This document shows positions 1 to 11,400 of a DNA stretch of 36,890 bases, piece by piece. The notes below the pieces were generated by a model, which saw nothing but the letters and a program-made list of their open reading frames with translations, made no database searches and had not been told where the DNA came from. A program made the position numbers and the translations under genes. The DNA lies in the NCBI RefSeq assembly GCF_000485595.1, contig NW_014577118.1:634530-671419 (forward strand), written 5' to 3'. The first letter of the stretch is position 1, and each line of letters opens with the position of its first letter. The stretch is from Priapulus caudatus (taxonomy: Eukaryota > Priapulida > Priapulimorpha > Priapulimorphida > Priapulidae).

Positions 1-48
1 AATAGATAGATAATAGATAGATAATAGATAGATAGATATAATAGATAT
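1..48. repeat. GATA/TAGATAA microsatellite
   Basis: Short tandem array of TAGATAGATAA-type units at the very start of the window. It probably continues upstream. Confidence 0.85.
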
Positions 49-2405
49 TTTGGGCATTTTTCTTTCAACCAAGTGGTCACCAACTGAGCGCTTTATTTCC
101 CGGGCAACGCCGAATGTCCTGCTAGTAGTAGATATTCCAGGTGCGGCCCCGCGCACGGTAAACACAGTCGCGCTCCGCACACGCGGGCTGTTATGTGGTC
201 AACAAAGGGAATAACAGCCCGTGCGGAGATATCGATGTGTGGAGATTCATATAGCCATGTACGCTGTGTATATAGAATCTACCAAGGTAAACACAATACT
301 GCGTGGTTGTAAACTTAGGTTTTTTCATTATTATTGATTAGCTCTTTAATTATAATGTATTAGTCGTAAAATCTCCGTATAAATCTCTTATTTTTTCGTC
401 CTATGTTTAGCTAATCTCTACGCAAATCGTTATTTCTTATTAATGTAGAAAATATGTGACGCATGTCTTACAGCTGTGTGAACATAGAAAACAAATTTGG
501 TTAAAAAATAAGGATTCATAGTTGCTAAAAATTAGAGCGACGCAACACTTCCTTATTAGTTATTTATGTAATCTTGCATATGTATAAATTATGGCAACCC
601 GATTTCATAACACGTGTGTTTCGTGCCTTATTGTTGCCTTTTCTACGTGCAAACGTATTCTTGTGTTCTACGTGTTTTTTACGAGTCAGTTTACAAACAT
701 TACGTTCATAGATCATTTACAGAAATAGATTTGTTCGTTATCTATACGTTAGATATGTAGTTTTACTACATCCATGCAAGCACCCAGCAAAATTTTGATT
801 CGCCGCCGATGTTTTTGGTAACAGATGCAGACTTCAACGAGATAGTATTCAAATATAGCATTGTAGCAATCGCTAAACAACCAAAGGAGATGCGATACTA
901 ACACATCGTGAGATGTTGTAGTAAGAAGCGCTGACTGTGTGTTCACCCGCGAGCTCGAGCGAAGACGCAGTGTGCTGTGTGCAAAGAATTGTGCATTGAG
1001 TGCAATTCAATCACTTTAGGTGCTGCAGCATTGCGCGGTCGTGTTGTATTGGCGCCATTTTATATGCATGCGCGGAAGATTGCGAACATTATGACGTGAT
1101 GAAAGAAGAATTTTTTTAATGGAGCTTGTTTTTATGATTCTACACATCGAATAATCGCAAAACACGCATTTAAACCAGAAATGTTGGCGTTAATAAATGT
1201 ATAATATATATTTGAGGAAGGAAACCCTATGGTTTTTGTAAGAAGTAAGCACGAAGCCTAAACCTATTAATTAAAACAGTGCAGGGCCGTAGGCTGAAAA
1301 TGTTCTTGACTCAACTGTGTAATGATGAGCGACGGGCGCAGCTTTTCATCGACGTCCATAGTGTGGTAAGGGTGGGTCTGAGACAAGGCTCTCACGGATA
1401 AGTGACCAAAAATTCACGTTAGGGTTATTTACGATTATTAGCCAAGCTTATTTTTTAATTTTGCTCCAAAATCTAGGGGGCAAGTGCCGCCCTTGCTCCC
1501 CCATTGCAGTTATTGTTATAAGACCTAGGTTGGAGCCTTCTACATTTCCTTTCTTTACTTATGGGTTATGTGGTGTATAAGATGGCGAAGGAGACATTAA
1601 TTCCCATGAACTAAAATACGCTGTTTTAGATGAATTTATTTCATAAGCGTTATGAATATACAGAATAATGATAAATCCCTTGATATGATATCACTGTATT
1701 CATGTATCATGTGGTGGTAATAGTACAACTACTAACGTATCACGCCGTCGATATAATTAGATATTGGTTAATTGATTTAGTGTTTACACTCTTACACAAT
1801 TTCTACTGCTACTGTATTGATGAACCATGACATAATATTTTAATGCAACACAGTTCTTTTATTATAATTGAACTGTTTATTGCTCTATTGCTAAAAAATA
1901 TATAAAGAGTGAACATTTTTGTGACTACACAGACGTGGTGTTCTTTGCTCGTTCATTTCTTATGTTACCAAGATAGAATCACACGTGCTAACAACAAATA
2001 CAAGCACGTAGATTCTGAATCTCTGGGCATGTGAAAATCCAATGACCTTACCGCTTGAAGTGATTGAGATGTAGCTCTGGCCAATCAGCATTGCCATATG
2101 GGCATTCTTAAAGCATTGCTTAGTAACGAAGTGCCGCAGAGTCCACACTGTGACGCGCATGCAGGAGTAAAAGCATGTAAAACAAATTGGTCTATCTTGA
2201 TGGACCTAGCAACAATATCCAAAGGTCCGTGAATTATCTAGCTAGGCTGGATACATTACACTGTGTTTATACATGCATGAAATAGTTATTTTTAAAGAAA
2301 CTCATAACAATCCGTCACGATTCTCTCATCCGGCGACATATGTATCGGCGTATGGGTATCGATAGGGCCTACTAGCAAGCACTTCGTCTTTAGAAATTTA
2401 TGGTT
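49..2405. other. AT-rich non-coding stretch
   Basis: No reading frame here can be joined to a convincing exon. A 66-codon minus-strand frame at 1960-2160 begins with ATG and holds a GTAAGG donor-like site, but no partner exon was found. I see no RNA gene or mobile-element end. The 3' part is presumably downstream flank of the minus-strand gene that stops at 2490. Confidence 0.5.
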
Positions 2406-2411
2406 TTTAAT
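2406..2411 (-). terminator. Candidate poly(A) signal ATTAAA for the AKAP-like gene
   Basis: The minus strand reads ATTAAA about 80 bases beyond the stop codon at 2490. This is the second most common poly(A) hexamer in animals. No downstream GU-rich element was verified. Confidence 0.4.
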
Positions 2412-2489
2412 GTTAGTATTTGCGCGGAAACATATAAAACATTTCAAACTACTGTTGTTTTGGGAAATCAGTCTTCTATTAGTTGTACA

Positions 2490-5400
2490 CTAGTCTTTAG
2501 CTTGTACTGTCTTGCTAGTCTTAGAGGACGTATGTATACTTTTAATGCTCGTGGAAGAAAATTGATTGCTGTCTTTGGTGTGCGGAACATTATGAACAGA
2601 GGCAGCATTGCTATTCTTACGCGAAGGTTTCACATTATTGTTATTCCCAGAAGATGCATCAGTTGTGCTGATTTTATGTTTTGACACCAGACGATATATT
2701 TTGCTTCCACTTGAGGATACATTTGATTTACTTTTTTTCACCTGTTGCTTTATGTTAGGATTAAAGCTGGCGGGATCCATGGCTGCAGTTGACAATGCAT
2801 CTGATATTTTATGCGACAGAATTTGTATCAAGCTTGGATTAGATAAACGTGGCGGCAGTGAGCTGTCCACTGATTGGGAAACATCTTTGTCACTAGAAGG
2901 CACAGTAAAACTGACCCTTGGACTAGGCTGTGCGGTAGCACTGCTCTTTATATTAGGCTGTGCAGTAACACTGGCCTTATGCGACTAGGCTCGGTGCTAG
3001 CATACCTTTGATAGGCTAGCTGCAGTAGCACTGCCTTTGGACTAAAGTGGCCAGTGAGCACTGACCTATCGGATAGCGTCTGTGCGCAGTGAGCACTGCC
3101 TTTTAGACTAGGCGATGCAGTAGCACATGACCGTTTCGGATAGGGAAGTGATAGGGCACTTAATCCGCCTACTAGCTGTGATTACAGTAACTGAGCCTTT
3201 GGACTAGTTGTTGCAAGTGGCACTTGACCTTCGACTAGGCTGTGCGTGAGTTAGCCTACTTTTGAACCTAAGGGTGCGCTGCAGTAGCACTGACCTTTGG
3301 AGCTACCGGCTGCGCACCAGTAATGCATTGACCTTTCGATTAGGCTGTCATAGCACTGACCCTTGACTAGGCTGCTGCAAAGTAGCACTGAGCTTTTGGA
3401 TAGTACGGCGTAACACCTGCATTTGGACTAGACGGTGCAAGTAGCACATAACCTCATGTGATTATAGCTGTGCAGTAGCACTGACCTTTCGACTTAGGCT
3501 GTGCAGTCACGTGACCTGATGACTAAGAAGTGGTAATTTCGCACTTATTCGCCTACCAGTGTGTGAAATAATACTGGCCTTTGGACTAGGCTGTACGGTA
3601 GCACTGACCTTTGGACAAGGCTGTTGCAAGTAGCACTGGCTTATGGAATAGGCTGTGCACGTAAGCATGGGCTTTGGACTTAGACTGTCGCCAGGTAGCA
3701 CTGCACCTTCTCGACTAGAATAGAGAGTAGCACTTGTTTTGACTAGGTTGCCAGTAGCATGACCTTTTGGACTATAGCTGCTGCAATGTAGCATGACCTT
3801 TAGACTAGGCTGTGCAAAGTAGCACTTGACCTTTTCGATAGGGAATATGTGCGCATATGCCGCCTATGGCTACTTGATATGCTTTAACTGGACCTTTTAG
3901 GACTAGGTTGTGAAGTTTAGCACTGCACCTTTGACTAGCTGGCAGTAGCACTGGACCTTTAGGCCTAGGGCTGCTGCAGTTGAGATAGCACTGACCTTTC
4001 GCCACTAAGAAGTTGAAAGTGCACATTTCCCCTACTAGGGGCCTTTTGGATATAAGGTAACTGGCCTTATGACTATGGTCTGCTGACAGTAGCACTGACC
4101 TTTGGACTAGGCTGTGCAGTAGCACTGAGCTTTGGACTAGGCTGTGCAGTAGCACTGACCTTTGGACTAGGCTGTGCAGTAGCACTGACCTTTGGACTAG
4201 GCTGTGCAGTAGCACTGACCTTTCGACTAGGAAGTGAAGTGGCACTTATCCGCCTACTAGGCTGTGATATGGTACTGGCCTTTGGACTAGGTTGTGCAGT
4301 AGCACCGACTTCTGGACTAGGCTGTGCAGTGTCAGTAATGTCAGTATTCTGGTGTAGTGCAACATTAGTAGAGCTGTATCTTGTCAAGGTGCCGCTAATA
4401 CGACTATTTTGTCTCTTAACATCGGTTGTTAAAGAATGTATAGACTTATTATAACCATCAATGGTATTGGAGTTGGATACAGATGTTACCCATTTCAGTG
4501 ATTTTGATCTGTCTGCCATTCCAACGATCCCATCCCCTTTATCTGTTTTGACCTCACTAGATGTTAACTCTAATTCTGTTGAATCTGTGCTAGACGGCGT
4601 TTTGCTTCGTCCAAGAACTGGAAAATCTGAATGTGAGAACTGCGTGTTTTCAGTAGACGTTGATTTCAATTGTTTCTCGGAGTGTGCTTGTTTACCCAAA
4701 TCACTCAATTTGGCAGCAACTTTCTGTAAGCCTGCCTGGACAGTTTCGGCTGCGGCGTTTTCTCCACTTTGAATCGGCTCAGTATCTTTACACTGACTTG
4801 ACTCCCGATTCATGGTCCCCTGAATTTCAGTCGTAGAAGAAGACACTGACTGGCTGCCCACCTTCTCCTTGTGCGCTTTTTTGTGTGCTGAAGACACGCG
4901 GAATCGCTGAGAAGCGCGTGAGCGAATGCTCTGAAGTGATCGCTTAATCAGCGAGTCTGACTTCGCTTGTGGCTGCGTGCTCGAATCTTTGCGTGGAAGA
5001 TGAGGGAGGGAAGCTGGCGTGTGCGGCACTGGACCGCTCTGCAGTTCCAGCAGCGGCCCGTCGAGCACGGGCACAGACGCGCATACGGCCGTCTGTTTTC
5101 TAGCGTCGACCTGGTCTGCTTTCTCTATGATTTCTTCGATCGAAGGTGTCGCGGAGATATTCTGCCGCTTCCGTGGCTCCTCGTTCGTCGAGGGCAGCCG
5201 GCAAACACTCCTCGATTGAATCGATGCGATCAGCGACTTTTGTGAACGCACGTCAAGGCCACTGACCTTGCTGAGGTCCGGATGGATCACGTTTCGAAAA
5301 GAGTTTCTTTTCGTCGGTTCGTGAACGTCGGAGATGAGCTCGTTGGGCCTGCTGCTTTTCACGGAGATCGCAAAGAGGTGCTCCTTCGCAAAATCCGCGC

Positions 5401-8400
5401 TGGCAGTGACGCTGCTGTTGGGAATAAGAGGCGAGAAGTCGGACGGTTCAATGATGTTGCTGGGAGATGCCTCTGCCTTTTTGCTATCAACCACGAAGTC
5501 GTCGTGTTGGGAAAGTTTCAGCGTGAAGCTGTGTGTAGAGTCGAGCTGGTCCAGAATGCGGTTCACCAAAGCCACGGCTGTCGCGGATATACTTTCATTA
5601 GCTGTTCCAGAAGAAGCTACTTCGTGGAGCTGCTTCTGCGAGCGTACATTGTTGTCGCTGCCAGTGAGCGCGAAAGCCGAAAGTCCATACGCATTTTCCT
5701 CTACGACGCTGCAGCGTGGTTTTTTACGGGACGTAGCTGCGTAGCTGTCCGCGATCACGTCTGTCGACTCGTTTTCGGTCACTCTCAGTACGACTTCTTC
5801 GTTGTCGGGCTGGATTAGGCTGCAGTTGCTTTCGTCATCGGATCCGGGCTCCGGGATCGCAAGCCAGTGCAAACTCGTGCGTTCGGTGTTCGCGGATCGC
5901 ATCGAAACGTGGCAGTCGCAGTAACTCCTCTTTCTCTCACAGGCGGCGCAGTGATCGCACGTGGACCTCGACCGACCCTGCGATGAGTAAATGCAGGCAG
6001 TGATATCATGGATGTAGCCTTTGGGGCAGATAGGGAAACAACCGCTTCCCCTAGATTTTGGAGAAAATTAAATCAAAATCTTAATGAACTTAGCTCTAAA
6101 AATACGCGTAAATTGTCGTGTAGTCATCAGTGAACCACGCGTCCTACTACTACCCTCGCAACGATGCACGTGGTCCGGAGGCTGCGCCCCTCCTCGCTAT
6201 TACACTGCGGAGTCACGAAATCTTACCCCCTCTCAGAAATTTGTTCAAGCTACTGGCTTGAATATCATTAGCTTGATCGAACAGAGACAACTATTAAATG
6301 GAGATACTTTATTGAGTCCGTACACTCCTGCACAACATATGACGCTTGAGCTGGGATATCTTTCAAACACTGCTATTTAACATTGTAGACATGTAGAAAT
6401 GTACCTCTCTGATAGTTGTAAAAACGCTGTGCACTAGTTGTGTGGCAGTAGTTCTGAGCGCATGCTCATTGGTTTCTTCCTATGGAAAAAATTCAAGAGT
6501 ATGAGATATAGGGAGTATATGTAATTACATCGCAGTATATTCCTAACAATAAAACACATGTTATCGCGAGTTATTCTAGACCGTTAAAAAAATTTTTTTT
6601 ATTTATACATTAATTTTATAACGAATATAAATTCGATTCATATTTACTTTAGAAGCATCTGTGACGGCTTTCTTCGCAATCTGCATGGCTAGGATGGAGG
6701 TCGCGCTCAGCCTCTAAATGTATTGACAAATAATCGATCAGCAAACATGTGTAAATAAAATCTAGATAAATAAAATATTCCTAATAAAATGACATTCGTT
6801 TAAATTCTGGCGCTTTCAGACGAAATAAAAACAGATGCAAGTAGAGAAAAACATTACCTTTATAGCATTTTCAATAACCGTTTTCACAAATTCTTTTGCC
6901 TTTGTACGCATGGCGTTGGCAATCTCGGCCATTTTCCACGTTCCCTCCTTAACGGTTATGTTCTATTAACATAATTATAAGTGTGTGCTTAGCTTAAATA
7001 TATAGTTTGAGCAATTATACATGGGTTTCATTAAATACAGAATATTTCGCTACTAATAGAAGACAGTTTTCCTCTTGAGAAAATGGCGCCAAAAACCACC
7101 TTGCGACCTATAACCTGAAGGTCGGTGTAGCGGACATTATCATAGCTAAGACCGTTTAGCTATGGTATGGTATAGTATACACATCAGCGGACATCGTGCA
7201 CGACGACGATGGCTAAGAAAAATAATACGGAAAAAAACAGCGCAGTTCCATCGCCTTACAAGTTGCTCGGACTCTTCGACGGCGAGGCCTTCTAGCTCGC
7301 TGACACTCGGCTTCAGGATCGCTCCTCTTAGCTCTCCGTATCGGTCGATGTTTTTAATCTTGAATCTGCGCCTCAAGGGCGCGGGAGACGGAGCTGCGGC
7401 CGCCGCCGGCTTACCACTGTCAACGATGTCGCTTCGCACGCCCTGAAGCAAACGAAGTTGATGTTGTGATATTATGAGTTTCAGTATAATAATCGGTCAC
7501 GTATTTCATAATTATTTCTTAATCAAACATAATAAATTAACATATAATACAATTATATACAATGGTAACAAGTTATTATTATCATCATTTCCAAAGTAGA
7601 TCACGGCATTAGCCGGTGGCTTCTGGGTTGAACGTGTCCCAACCTGGGACATAGGGATTCAATCCAGAATTTTTCGCAGGATGTGTGCTGTTCCCAGTAG
7701 TGCGATTTTCTGCACTTCTTGGGCAGTGTGGTGGCCAGGGAGTTCCTTAAGGTTTTTCTCAAAACCATTTTTTATAGAACCAAGAGCTCCAACCACCACT
7801 GGCACAATTTTCGTCTTAGTATTCCACATCCTCCTAATTTCGATTTTCAGATCTTTGTACTTGGTAGTTTGTCTCTTTCCTTCACCACGATGTTAGTATC
7901 GGCTACGTCAGTCAGCAGGCATCGTTTTTCTTTCTTGTTGTGGAGCACTATATCAGGGCGGTTTGCAGGTATCGTGCGATCTGTCTGCGACTGCCATATC
8001 CCACATTCTCGTAGTATCTCCGATATTGGTAACTGGTCTCGGAGTATGTTCATACCACTTGTCAGGTACTTGCTCACCAAGTTCACTGCAGATTGACCAG
8101 TGCAGATAGCTGGCTACCTTGTTATGGCGGTTTGTGAACTCAGTTGGGGCCAGCACTGTGCATCCGGCGATGATGTGGCTGATGGTCTCCTCTACTTTGC
8201 TGCACATTCTGCACTTGCTGTTGACCTGTTGCTTAAGGATGTTGCGTTGATGGTATCTGGTGTTGAGTGCTTGGTCTTGCGCTGCAATGATCAGGCTTTC
8301 TGTCTCCCCCTTAAGCCCGGAACTACTCAACCAGGCAACCCTTGCAATCTTGTCGACAAATGGTCTGTCGAGGCTCTTGTAGAACCTTCCATGCAAAGGC

Positions 8401-11400
8401 TTGTTCTTCAATACCTCAATCTTTTCTGCTTCCATATTAGCTTTCAGTCTCTTCTGCTTTGTTGAGGATTGGCTGGTGGGCTGTGGAGACAAGTATTTAG
8501 CTTTGATTTTTTTAGCCTCACGAAAGAGAGCGTGCTTTGATTTTCCAGACTGATGGATTTTGATAAGCTTTGTAAATTTGTCTTCCTTAAGCTCGTTGTA
8601 GTCGCCTAGACCAACAATGGCAGTGTTGTACGCAGGCATCAGTTTAATAAGACCACGATCACCATTTTACCTCTTGATGTACAGTCGCTCTACATCTGCT
8701 TTTGGGGGATGGAGCCCGTGCATGGTTAGTAGCTTTCTTGTCTTGCGATCCATTCTTTCGATATCTGATCGCATCCAGTTGATCACCCTGAAGCTGTATA
8801 CGGGGACCGGAAGTGCCAGGCCATTGATCGCTGTTATCTTGTTTTTTTTTAGCAGAGCTCAGACTTGAGAACTAGGCGGACTCGGCGATAGTACTTCTTA
8901 GCAATGTTCTCCTTCATCTTTGCATGCTGAATACCATCACTTTCGTCTACACCAAGATATTTGTAGATGTCCTCCTGATTCAGACTTTGTAGGGCCGCCT
9001 TGTCATCAAGCTCGATATTCCCCACCTTTTAAGATTGCGTTTGCACACTTTTCCAAGCCAAACTCCATTTTGATGTTATCACTGAATGCTTTGACTGTTA
9101 CCAATTCTTGCTCCAGCTCATATTCGTTCTTGGTAAACAGTTTGAGGTCATCCATGTAGAGCAGGTGGCTGATGGTGTTGTGTTTATCGACTGTAAATTC
9201 CAGACCTTGTCTATTATTCATATCAGATTCAGATTCAGATCAGATTCAGTCTATTATTCATATCATATTATTATCATCTTGTCTATATTCATCATGTTGG
9301 TAAGCGGTGTTAGTGCTAAGCAGAATAGCAGGGGAGAGAGCGAGTCACCCTAGAAGATTCCTCGTTTGATTAAGACTTCTGTCCTGAGGCAGCCTCCTTG
9401 AGAGAAGAAGAGCATTTCAGTCTTTCATTTGTAGCTTCCATGAACGGATTGATGGTTGATGACACACGGTAGATTCTCATGGCTGCGAGAATCCAGGAAT
9501 GTGGGACACTGTCGAAGGCTTTCTTAAGCCCCGTCTACACAAGAATTTTTAACCCGGGTTAAGCGTCTACACGAGGGATCAACCCGGGTTAACTAATCCG
9601 GGTTAAGCCTTAACCCGGGTTAGTGTAACCCCGCGATGTGACGCTGACGTCGTGTAGACGCTGCTAACCCTGGTTAGCGCATAATATTATATGTATATAT
9701 ATATATGCGTATGTATATATATGTATACATTGTATATGTAGAGAACAATGTATATATTGTTCTCAGACACGGAAAAGAAACCCGGAAATCATGGACGTAG
9801 CGCCATCTAACAATCTAACCCTGGAGCGGTGGCACTCGTAAAGACGTACGCTGCACGTTCCTTAACCCGGGTTAAACCGGGTTAAGCTACTCCCCCCACC
9901 CCCGCTACCCGGTAAGCTACCCGGAAGCGTTAAGCCCCCGTCACACTAGAGCTACGCTCAACACGATCGCCCCACGCTCAAAAAATTTGGCCGAGTGTGG
10001 TGAAACCGTGGCCAATTGGGCCCCAGCGCCGATACGACGATCTAAGTGCGTCTTTACCCCGATCTCATTGCGCCCAACAAGCTTTCACCACGCCCCATAC
10101 CACGCTCAACACACGCCCGCATCACGCTGGCACTGCGCCCACTGCATATTTATTGCGACCAATCCGATCGCATTGCGTTCAAACGACGCTTTCACCGCGC
10201 CTAAAAGCAACGCTCACCGCGCCTGAACTGCGCGCCAGTCACGCTCCTAGCGCGACTTAATCACGCTCGGACGTAGTAACAGCGTGATGAAAACGTATTG
10301 ACATCGTGCTGAGAACGGGGAGATAATTTTCACGCACCCGACACGCTTGAGATACGATTATTAAGTTTGTACTACGCTCAAGTTACGTGGCTACTACGCA
10401 TTCCACGTCTCAAATGCGCCCGCACTGCGCTGTCTTTCCGCCACGCTGGCACGACGATTGTTTTGAACATGCTCAAAATTTGGCGACGCTCTTCACGATC
10501 TTGGTGACTGCACCGCGCTCGATCGCGATCGCGATCGCAGTACGTTCATAGACGTTCATACTGCGTTCTACGCGTTTCCACAACGCTCTTAGAGCGCAGT
10601 ACGAGTGTAGTGAGATCGGGGCCTGGTGTGACGGGGGTTTAACCTGAGACTGTTCTTAACCCGGGTTAAGGAAACGTCGTGTAGACACGACTTTATAATC
10701 AATCCATGCCATTCCTAGGTTCCTCTTGAGATTTTTTGCCATGCTCACAATCATTATCATCATCATCATCATCATCATTATTATTGTTATTATTTCCAAA
10801 AGTGATCACGGCATTAGCGGTGGCTTCTGGGTTGACCGTGTCCAACCTGGGGACATAGGGATTCAATCCAGAATTTTTCGCAGATGTGTGCAGTTCCCAG
10901 TAGTGCGATTTTCTGCACTTCGTGGGCAGTGTGTTGGCCAGGGAGTTCCTTAAGGTTCTTCTCAAAACTATTCTTTAGAGAGCCAGGGCTCCAACCACCA
11001 CGGTACAATTCTCCGTCTTTGTATTCCACATCCTCCTATTTCAATCTCCACGATCTTTGTACTGGTGAGTTTGTCCTTTTCTCACCATATGTAGAGTCAT
11101 CTGGTACGGCTACGTCAATCAACAGGCATCGTTTTTCTTTCCTGGTTGTGGAGCACTATATCAGGGCGGTTTGCAGGTATCGTGCGATCTGTCTTGCACC
11201 GCCATTATTATTATTATTATTATTATATATATTAATTATTATTATAGTAGTAAGTAGTAGCTAGTAGTAGTAGTAGTAGTAATAGTAGTAGTAGTAGTAG
11301 TAGTAGTAGTTGTAATAGTAGTAGTAGCAGGAGTGTATAATATAGATATTATATTATATTATAGAGTCTATATATTATACACTCCTGGTAGTAGTAGTGA

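Noticed and set aside
1960-2160. 66-codon minus-strand frame with a donor-like GTAAGG inside
   Set aside because: No acceptor-linked partner exon was found; it lies beyond the stop of the AKAP-like gene.
2905-4335. Possible CRISPR-like array because of about 30-bp periodicity
   Set aside because: Units are contiguous without unique spacers, encode an in-frame peptide repeat, and the DNA is from an animal.
4967-5818. Plus-strand open frames of 92-178 codons
   Set aside because: They are antisense shadows of the long minus-strand exon, with no splice support.
7162-7446. Plus-strand frame of 94 codons
   Set aside because: The opposite strand carries a phase-consistent exon (7260-7442) of the AKAP-like gene.
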